A stretch of 39,319 bases of DNA from Ignavibacteria bacterium (GTDB lineage: Bacteria; Bacteroidota; Ignavibacteria; Ch128b), in the NCBI GenBank assembly GCA_026415235.1, contig JAOAHM010000050.1, forward strand, positions 1 to 39,319, given 5' to 3'. Positions 26,035 to 33,177 of the stretch are shown here, in pieces. How positions within the stretch are numbered: the stretch's first letter is position 1; every line of letters begins with the position of its first letter. A program made the translations under genes and the position numbers. A model generated the notes under the pieces. The model worked only from the letters and a program-made list of their open reading frames with translations, did not search any database and was not told the DNA's origin.

Positions 26035-26292
26035 TTCGATTATTTATGTCTTTAGTTATATAAAAATTTGAATTAATTATGAAATCTTCAAATTTATCCT
26101 TGACCTCAAAAATTAAAATTTTTAGCGTCTAATCAATAACTAATTGATGCTTCTTGTGTTTCTTAAATTAAAGAAACCAAAAAAACATGTAAAAATCCTT
26201 ATAAATCCAAAAACCAATATTCATAAAGTCATTATGAAAAACATAAATTGACTTACAAAATTTTTTAATAAAAGACTTTAACGAAAATATTT

Positions 26293-29034
26293 TTATTTCA
26301 AATAAATCATCTTTCTTATTGAACTGAAATTTCCTGCTGTCATTTTGTAGAAATAAATTCCACTTGTAAGATTTAACTTGTTCGCATCCACTTCAACTTC
26401 ATAAATGCCTGGTTCTTTTTCTTCATTTATTAATAATGCAACTTCTTTACCGAGTAGATTGAAGAGCTTAATATTAACCATTGATTTTTCCTTGACTGCG
26501 AAAGAAATTTTTGTAGATGGATTAAATGGATTGGGATAATTTTGATTTAGTACATAATCTTTAATATTCGATTCATTTTCAGTACTTGTAATTTTACCAA
26601 CCTTGATTACAAATTTTGTAATGCTTCCATTGTGTTCAAATTGATAGCTTGTGGTGGATTTCATATTGATTATTTGATTATGAGTGGAGTCAATCAAAAC
26701 GAAATAGTACTGTTCAAGATAATCTGGTGGGAATATGGTATTTAAGTTTTTCCATTCAATATAAGATGAACCACTTTTTCTGGAGGCAAATTCAAAGTCC
26801 CAGATCATTTCTTGATTAGCCACAAGTCTGCGAATATCAGAATAATATTTTGTGAAAAGCGGATGCCAGTTAGTTCGTTTATAATAAATTTCTACTGCAC
26901 TATCATAAGGTAACATTGGTGGTTTTGCATTATCAAACTGATTATCAAACCCTATTGTTGCTCTTTCGTTTACTCCAAAATAGAATAATTCATCTTTAGA
27001 AAGTGAATTACGAGCAGATAATCTCACAATCCAATTTCTTTCATTTTGAAAATCATTCTGAATTTTAGGGAGTGTTCCAAAAGTTTGACTCTTTACAAAT
27101 CTCAATTCAACGCCAGTTGTTAAAGTTGCAAACCAATATCCAATAAATTGATCCAGAGTATCAATTAGTTGATAAGAGTTATTTGGTTTTGAATAAGCAA
27201 ACAAATTACCTTGTACCCAACCACGACTAACTGCGGAATCGAGTGATATTGTTTCATTTCCTTTCTTAATTTGAAGTTGAGCTTTTCTTAAATCTCTCAA
27301 ATAAAGCAAAGAGATTAGATTCCATCCACTTTCAAGTGGAATAATTGTATCGTTTAATACTGGCATTCCAGTAATTGAAAAATTCATGGTATCATTAAGT
27401 CCCAGCCAATAAGCTCTGCCAATTAAAACTGAATCTGCATTAACATAAGAACCAGTTTGATATTTGAACAAAACATAATTTGAAGAAAATTGTGAGAAAA
27501 CAGAATCTTTCAATGGATTCGATGGATAGAGAGGTAAACCAATTAAATTCCAACCTGGTAAGAATTTCTTTGTAACTGTTGGTCTGATCCCATTTCCTAT
27601 CAAAGTAACTGTTAGATTTGGTGTATCTGGGTCGTTACTGGTTATAGTTAAAGTACCAGAATTAGAACCAAGTTGTTTTGGAGAAAATCTAATGGTTAAG
27701 TTCACAAATCCACCAGCAGGAATATTAATTGGAGTTGTTGCACCAACAAGGGAGTAATTACCCGTAATTGATAAGTTGGAAATGGTTAATGTAACAAGTC
27801 CTGTATTATCAACTCTTAGAGTTCTAATTGAGTCGTATTCCAGTTTAACATTTCCAAAGTTTACACTTGAAGCAGCAACAATGTTTGGTACATACTTACC
27901 TACAACAAGTTTAAAGTTTCTTGTTCCTCCTGAACCTGAATTAAATGAGTAATTACCTTGTGTTCTTACATTATGTAAAATGTTATTGGTTAAATCATTT
28001 ATGTAAATGTCATAGTTCGATGGAACATCAGAAAATTCTGTTGCAGAAATCGTCACGGTTGAATTTGTTCTATCCGTTGAGACAATGAAATCCCATGCAA
28101 CAGTTGAAGTATCGAGCAATCTATTAGCTTTAATATCTCGATAGTAAAAAGGACCTAACGGATTTGTCCAATCGTTATGTGGAAATGCTAAATAGACAAA
28201 ATTTGAAGGAGGTGCTGGAGGTTTTTCTAAATCAACATTTGCATCATAACCATCAGTTGCATTCAATGCCATTCCAGCATAATTATTGTTATCATTCAAA
28301 CCAAGAGAACTTATAGACGCACCAAGTCGAATATCCCATTTCAGAAATTCTCTATTATCATAATTTTGTGGTGCGTTAGGTGAAATTCCGTTTATTAATT
28401 CAAAACCATACCAGTGGTCAAAATAACCAGGATTTTTATAACCATCACCATTTCTTAATGAATTATCAGGGAAGCTTGCGTAGGTCCATTCAAATCCAGA
28501 TAATTCATTAATGAAATATCCAACAAGATATATTTTGGTTGGATTATTTAAACTTGCGCGGGGTATCCTAATCTCAATATAATTCGAAGCATTGTTATCG
28601 AAGATTTGCATGTTATGTGGAGTCACATCAACCCAAGCAGTGCCAGTAAATCGTTTGAGTGCTTCGAAACCACCATTGGTTCGAATCTGAATCATATAAT
28701 CGGCTCTAAATGGAAGTATCCAATTTTGAGTGTTGAATCCAATCGCGTTCGGAGTTCCATTTCCTGAGAGTGGATTTAAATTAGCATCAGTATCAAAATA
28801 AAAGACAATCCATTTTGTACTGCTCTGCCCAGAGCCGATATCAAAACCAGAATAACCAAGATAAATATTATTTGCATCCCAAGTTACATAAGCATTGTAA
28901 CCAGCTGTAGAGGTAGAAAAACTCTCGTCCGAGTGGAAGTCATTTACTCCATCAATATTAATCGTGTGAAAGGTTGTTGCAAATAAAATCCCAAAAGTAA
29001 TCACGGAAATTAAAGTGATGTATATTTTTTTCAT
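26293..29034 (-). CDS. Multidomain T9SS-secreted carbohydrate-binding-type protein
   Basis: 913 residues. Signal peptide at about 1-20; a CBM9/DOMON-like beta-sandwich at 24-215 ('IDGVNDF', 'AYVTWDANNIYLGYSG', 'IVFYFDTD'); a domain at 234-380 that recurs at 669-814 (both have 'KPP..P', 'WDF' and end in 'VGK'); a choice-of-anchor-D/ASPM-type Ig domain at about 385-485; two 'GWNLI' modules at 494-557 and 570-647; and a type A T9SS sorting domain at about 828-913 ('NQNYPNPFNPSTKISF', 'LTSGIYFYKMTAG'). No catalytic motif was recognised. GAGGTGACC precedes the ATG. It follows the amylase gene by 15 bases, so it is probably coexpressed and may help the enzyme hold starch or the cell surface (inference). 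Confidence 0.8.
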   Translation of the reverse strand: MKKIYITLISVITFGILFATTFHTINIDGVNDFHSDESFSTSTAGYNAYVTWDANNIYLGYSGFDIGSGQSSTKWIVFYFDTDANLNPLSGNGTPNAIGFNTQNWILPFRADYMIQIRTNGGFEALKRFTGTAWVDVTPHNMQIFDNNASNYIEIRIPRASLNNPTKIYLVGYFINELSGFEWTYASFPDNSLRNGDGYKNPGYFDHWYGFELINGISPNAPQNYDNREFLKWDIRLGASISSLGLNDNNNYAGMALNATDGYDANVDLEKPPAPPSNFVYLAFPHNDWTNPLGPFYYRDIKANRLLDTSTVAWDFIVSTDRTNSTVTISATEFSDVPSNYDIYINDLTNNILHNVRTQGNYSFNSGSGGTRNFKLVVGKYVPNIVAASSVNFGNVKLEYDSIRTLRVDNTGLVTLTISNLSITGNYSLVGATTPINIPAGGFVNLTIRFSPKQLGSNSGTLTITSNDPDTPNLTVTLIGNGIRPTVTKKFLPGWNLIGLPLYPSNPLKDSVFSQFSSNYVLFKYQTGSYVNADSVLIGRAYWLGLNDTMNFSITGMPVLNDTIIPLESGWNLISLLYLRDLRKAQLQIKKGNETISLDSAVSRGWVQGNLFAYSKPNNSYQLIDTLDQFIGYWFATLTTGVELRFVKSQTFGTLPKIQNDFQNERNWIVRLSARNSLSKDELFYFGVNERATIGFDNQFDNAKPPMLPYDSAVEIYYKRTNWHPLFTKYYSDIRRLVANQEMIWDFEFASRKSGSSYIEWKNLNTIFPPDYLEQYYFVLIDSTHNQIINMKSTTSYQFEHNGSITKFVIKVGKITSTENESNIKDYVLNQNYPNPFNPSTKISFAVKEKSMVNIKLFNLLGKEVALLINEEKEPGIYEVEVDANKLNLTSGIYFYKMTAGNFSSIRKMIYLK

Positions 29035-29049
29035 AGGTCACCTCACTGA

Positions 29050-32000
29050 TTATTTAATTAAAATTAATTTTTTCAATTCGATTGTTTTGTTAGTTTTAAT
29101 TTGAATGAAATAAATTCCACTTGAAAGATTTGATGCGTCAATTGTAAATGAGTGATTGCCTCTTCTTAAACTTTGATTGACAATTGATTTAATTTCTCTT
29201 CCAAGCAAATCGAATAATTTTATTTCTAAATTATTATCATTTCTTAAAAGTACATCTAATCTCGTAAACGAATTGAATGGATTTGGATATAGATTAGAAA
29301 CATAAAATTCTTTTGGGTTGAGATTATTCCCAAATTTTTCTTCGGTGATAGAAGAGATAACAACTGTTGGATCTGGAATTCCATCACCATTCTTATCTAT
29401 TTGAATCGAATAAAGCGTAATCAATGAATCGGGACCTTGATAGAGTGTATCGTTTCCGGGTGGACATAATTCAACATCACAATTTGATGGAGCAGCATCA
29501 CCAGCGCCCCAATTATCACCTCCAGAAATTACCGAAACAATCTTAAAACTTGTATACGGAGGAACAAGACCAGGACCTAAACCAAAAATTGTATTCCATG
29601 CAATTGCAACTTCAGCTTGAGTAGAACCTGCACGAGTGCAAAGAGATGTAATTTCAATCGAATTCGAGTCTCGTATCTTGAAAACTCTTGGTCGTTCTCT
29701 ATTCCATGCAGCAATCATTAAATCAATGTTATCAGAGCTTCTAAATCTAAAATTCCTTGGGAAAGCTCCGAGGTAACCTGAGAATGCATTAAAATTAGTC
29801 TCACCACCATCAATTCCTACATCTACAAAAATTTGAAGTGTATTATTCACCAAAGTATACTTTGCACCAAAGTAAATGCTATCTGCATCCCAAGTAAAAA
29901 ACAAATCATCAAATTCGTTGACTAATGTCCATTTCGAATCACCAATTGGGTCATCAACAATTAACCACTCTGGTCTCCAGTCATTTGCACCAATTAAGAT
30001 TATTCCATCAATCCTTGGTTTAGCATAAGTAAAAATTAAAGTATCTTTCTTTTCTCTTACAGTTAAATTAAAGGAAGAAGTATCAGCACCACCTTTACTG
30101 TCGTAAACCCTAAATATTACCAAAAACTTTCCCGTATCTTCTGGTGCTGGTATTCCAGCCATAACACCAGTTGAAGTATCAAGTCCTAACCAGCTTGGCT
30201 TTTGAATGAATGAATAATAAAGAGTATCGGCATCAATATCATAAGCGATTATTTGACGCTCAAATCTCTTAGTTGTAAAAATCGTTGTATCAGAAAAATC
30301 AACTATTGTTGGAAAACGATTTAAATAAACTTTGATTGTAAAAGTATCAGTATCTATTCCACCACGATTATCAGAAACTGAAACAATAATATTTGAATAT
30401 ATTCCAGTATCAGAAATTTGAGGTGTGCCTTTTAATAAACCTGTTGAGTTAAAACTTATCCAATGTGGTTTGTTTTGAATAGTGAAGTTTAATGGATCAT
30501 TATTTGCGTCACTTGCAAGGATTTGATATTTGAATTCTGACAGTGTGAATGAATTTAACGTGTCAAGCTTCTGAATTACTGGCGAGTGATTGATTTGGTG
30601 AGTTGTATCTGCTATGTATATTGTAAAGTTTCTTGGTGGTGCCCAAAGTTTAACTCTGTTCTTTGTTCCACCTGGTCGAGGTCCTACAACAGTTTTGTTT
30701 ACATCTTTTCCGGTATATTCTTTATACACAGTTCCGACTGGCAAATCAGTATCAACCCACACATCAATCCATTGATTTGGATTATCGTTGATGACTAAAT
30801 AACCACCGATTTGATTTTGCCATCCATTTCTTCGAGCAACATAGATATCCTGAGCAAGTAAGTTTTGATCTTGATTACCATCCTGACGAATGTACCATGG
30901 ATCGAGTCCATTTCTTAAAGTCGTAGTTCCACCAAGAAATTTATGACGGATAAAAATTAAAGTATCAATTATTGGTGAGAGCCGATAATCAAAATAATCT
31001 TTGAAGAAAACGGAAGGTCTACCTTCGGAAAAAAGAATAAATGCATATCCTAAATGTTTATCTCGAAATATTGGTGAGTGCCCACCAACAGCTGTGTCAA
31101 TTGTTCCATCCCAACCAGTTCTGTCAAAATCGTGATTTTCAACAAATGTAGAAACATTAAAACCAGACATTCCTTGACCAAAAATTAATCCTGCATTATC
31201 AAGTCTGCGCATATCAAAAGTACCAGAAGAATTATTACACATATCTGCCAAAGTATATCGTAATGGAAAATCAAAAAACGAAACTCTTCCTGCACCCATT
31301 GAAGCAAGTTGGTTATAATAATTTTTAATTTCTGTTCCACTTCCAATGTATTCAGCTACAATATAATTTGATGGAAAAGATTGATTAACGAATTGAGAAA
31401 TGAAATTTGGATTAATATGCTTTACAGCATCCAATCTTGCACCGTTAAATCCAAAATAATTTCTTAAATATTTGCCCCAAACAATTAAACTATCACGAAC
31501 ATCGGGACAATCGGTACAGTTGTCATTGGCAAAACTAAAAAAGTTGTCGTTGTAGGGTGGAGATTGATTGCAATTATTGTTTTCACTTGGATTAAATGAA
31601 TTTGCATTTTTCGGAAATCTTTTACTTCCAAAAGGATAATTGAAAATTAACCACGCTGAATCAGTTCGACAATTATTCTTTGACCTCAATTCGCCACCAG
31701 CAGTATGATTAAGTACAACATCAACATAAACATCAATACCAAGAGTTTTAAAGGTTTTTATCATTTGTTGAAGTTCTGATTTACTACCAAAGCGTGTTTC
31801 CACCGAACCTTTTTGATAAAACTCACCAAAATCATAATGGTCATAAATATCATAACCCATTGAAAATCCCCCACCAGCTCCTTTTGAAGGTGGTGGGATA
31901 TAAATGGAAGAAAAACCTGCACTTTTAATTTTTGTTGCTAACTTGGAGAGGCTATCCCACCAAACACCTCCAGGAAAAACATTCCAATAAAAACCTTGAA

Positions 32001-32097
32001 GATAAGTATCTCCTTGCGGGGTTTGACTGAAAATCTTGCTACTGTTAAAAAGTAGTTCGATTAATAAAAAGATTAGAAAGAATTTGACCGATTTCAA
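29050..32097 (-). CDS. Secreted GH13 alpha-amylase with Ig-like, CBM9-like and T9SS domains
   Basis: 1015 residues from a TTG start; this is the only start giving the signal peptide (1-25), with AAGGAT upstream, and the next Met is inside the barrel. The GH13 domain (about 28-490) has 'IPPPSKGAGGGFSMGYDIYD' at 67-86, region I 'DVVLNH' at 126-131, nucleophile Asp223 ('GARLDAVKH'), acid/base Glu249 ('IVAEYIG') and Asp323 ('VENHDFD'), so it should be active on alpha-1,4-glucans. The pattern recalls the plant/archaeal type (GH13_6/7), with five extra cysteines at 143-287 that may form disulfides. Two putative-Ig repeats follow (about 505-690), then a CBM9-like sandwich (about 700-900) and a type A sorting domain. 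A promoter lies just upstream. Confidence 0.92.
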   Translation of the reverse strand: MKSVKFFLIFLLIELLFNSSKIFSQTPQGDTYLQGFYWNVFPGGVWWDSLSKLATKIKSAGFSSIYIPPPSKGAGGGFSMGYDIYDHYDFGEFYQKGSVETRFGSKSELQQMIKTFKTLGIDVYVDVVLNHTAGGELRSKNNCRTDSAWLIFNYPFGSKRFPKNANSFNPSENNNCNQSPPYNDNFFSFANDNCTDCPDVRDSLIVWGKYLRNYFGFNGARLDAVKHINPNFISQFVNQSFPSNYIVAEYIGSGTEIKNYYNQLASMGAGRVSFFDFPLRYTLADMCNNSSGTFDMRRLDNAGLIFGQGMSGFNVSTFVENHDFDRTGWDGTIDTAVGGHSPIFRDKHLGYAFILFSEGRPSVFFKDYFDYRLSPIIDTLIFIRHKFLGGTTTLRNGLDPWYIRQDGNQDQNLLAQDIYVARRNGWQNQIGGYLVINDNPNQWIDVWVDTDLPVGTVYKEYTGKDVNKTVVGPRPGGTKNRVKLWAPPRNFTIYIADTTHQINHSPVIQKLDTLNSFTLSEFKYQILASDANNDPLNFTIQNKPHWISFNSTGLLKGTPQISDTGIYSNIIVSVSDNRGGIDTDTFTIKVYLNRFPTIVDFSDTTIFTTKRFERQIIAYDIDADTLYYSFIQKPSWLGLDTSTGVMAGIPAPEDTGKFLVIFRVYDSKGGADTSSFNLTVREKKDTLIFTYAKPRIDGIILIGANDWRPEWLIVDDPIGDSKWTLVNEFDDLFFTWDADSIYFGAKYTLVNNTLQIFVDVGIDGGETNFNAFSGYLGAFPRNFRFRSSDNIDLMIAAWNRERPRVFKIRDSNSIEITSLCTRAGSTQAEVAIAWNTIFGLGPGLVPPYTSFKIVSVISGGDNWGAGDAAPSNCDVELCPPGNDTLYQGPDSLITLYSIQIDKNGDGIPDPTVVISSITEEKFGNNLNPKEFYVSNLYPNPFNSFTRLDVLLRNDNNLEIKLFDLLGREIKSIVNQSLRRGNHSFTIDASNLSSGIYFIQIKTNKTIELKKLILIK

Positions 32098-32436
32098 CTT
32101 GTAAATCCTTTGTTGTTTGATCCTACTACTTATAAGATAATGAAATGAAGTTTCAATGAAAAGTGAATAGATTTAGCATCATATTGGATACTTAGTTTTT
32201 TTATTTAAGGAAGTAAGAAAAAAGATTTTTTAATTTTTGTGTTCAAAAATTGATTTAACAATTACATAGCCCCAATATGTTTGACAAAACGGAATAATAA
32301 ATTTTTAAGCTATGAGACACATAATCCCAAAATTTTACAACCACATTAAAAGTGACTTCTAACAGTTCTTTAATCAAAATAAATTTATTTTAATTTAATT
32401 CGAGCAAGGATTTTCTTAATTAGAACTTTAGTAATT
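32098..32436. other. 339-base intergenic region upstream of the amylase gene
   Basis: AT-rich, holding the amylase promoter at its left end. No open frame, RNA gene or terminator with a clear T-run was seen behind the lipoprotein gene. Confidence 0.4.
32129..32156 (-). promoter_or_regulatory. Predicted promoter of the amylase/carbohydrate-binding operon
   Basis: TTGAAA (32156-32151), a 16-base spacer, then TATAAG (32134-32129). The expected start near 32122 gives a leader of about 25 bases before the TTG start, with AAGGAT at 32110-32105. Confidence 0.5.
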
Positions 32437-32868
32437 CTAATCTAAATTAAATTCCTGAGTTATCTTTGATTCTTTCTGACTTAAAAAATCTTTTCCTCTA
32501 AGGATTAACTGATATTTACCGTGAGGATAATTCTCATCTAAGACAAAACTCAAATCTAAGTTAAGATACTTGCTAAATTTTTCTGATTGAACCCCTGTTG
32601 TATCAAGTTTAGCTACAGTTTGAATTGTTTTGTTCTCAGGTGTGACTAAATCAGCTTCAAGCAAGATGTGAAACTTGTAATTGCCATTTTCTTTTTCTGT
32701 CTTAAATCCTTCAACTTTAACAGATGCATAAACTTCCTGTTGAGTTGCTTCTTCATTTATTGGAATTGAGTAAATATCTAAATCATAAACTCTGAAATTA
32801 ATTGGCTCTTCTTTTGAGCAACTTAAGAAAGAAACAACAATCAAACTCATTAAGAAAAATTTTTTCAT
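32437..32868 (-). CDS. Small lipoprotein, unknown function
   Basis: 143 residues. The N-terminus 'MKKFFLMSLIVVSFLSCSKEE' is a lipoprotein signal with the acceptor cysteine at 17 and a following S-K-E-E. The rest is a single beta-rich domain with no recognised motif ('EVYASVKVEGF', 'YKFHILLEADLVTPENK', 'GKYQLILRGKDFL'), resembling an Ig-like fold in strand pattern. GGAG lies about 10 bases before the ATG. It stands alone between a T9SS repeat protein and the amylase operon, with gaps over 300 bases on both sides, so it has its own transcript. A surface or periplasmic partner of the secreted enzymes is possible, not shown. Confidence 0.7.
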   Translation of the reverse strand: MKKFFLMSLIVVSFLSCSKEEPINFRVYDLDIYSIPINEEATQQEVYASVKVEGFKTEKENGNYKFHILLEADLVTPENKTIQTVAKLDTTGVQSEKFSKYLNLDLSFVLDENYPHGKYQLILRGKDFLSQKESKITQEFNLD

Positions 32869-33177
32869 AAAAGATATTCTCCAATTTTTTATTCAAATTT
32901 TTCAATGTTAAAGAATAATTCCAAGTAGCATTTACTATCACTCAGAAAATTTTTTACAAAACTATCAAAATAAGAATCTAAGAAATTTAAAAACTTCAAG
33001 ATGAACTAAATATAATGTTCTAAAATTGAAAGCATTTTTGCAGATTAAACATATTAAAACATTTCTATTCTTGAAAGAAAAATTAATGAAGATTCATAAA
33101 TAATCTCCTGATAAAATTAAATAGGTTGGAATAATTAATAAAAAATTAAGGGGCACAACCCCAAATTGGGGTCGCGC
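32869..33177. other. 309-base intergenic region with a terminator at its right end
   Basis: AT-rich. It holds the terminator of the upstream repeat-protein gene (33138-33177) and must hold the lipoprotein promoter, for which no good -35/-10 pair was found. No open frame of note. Confidence 0.4.
33138..33177 (-). terminator. Intrinsic terminator directly after the repeat-protein stop codon
   Basis: On the minus strand a 10-bp stem (33177-33168 with 33162-33153, two G.U pairs) begins at the base after the stop codon and has a 5-base AATTT loop. It is followed by CCC and a T-rich run. A competing GGGG...CCCC stem (33171-33168 with 33153-33150 region) can also form. The stem is GC-rich in an AT-rich setting. 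Confidence 0.75.

Noticed and set aside
26157-26176. GTTTCTT/AAGAAAC hairpin between the T9SS gene and the sigma gene as terminator
   Set aside because: The stem is 7 bp and has no T-run on the minus strand, where the transcript would end.
30586-30798. Short plus-strand frames inside the amylase and other minus-strand genes
   Set aside because: They are antisense shadows in strongly supported genes, with unlikely composition and no start signals.
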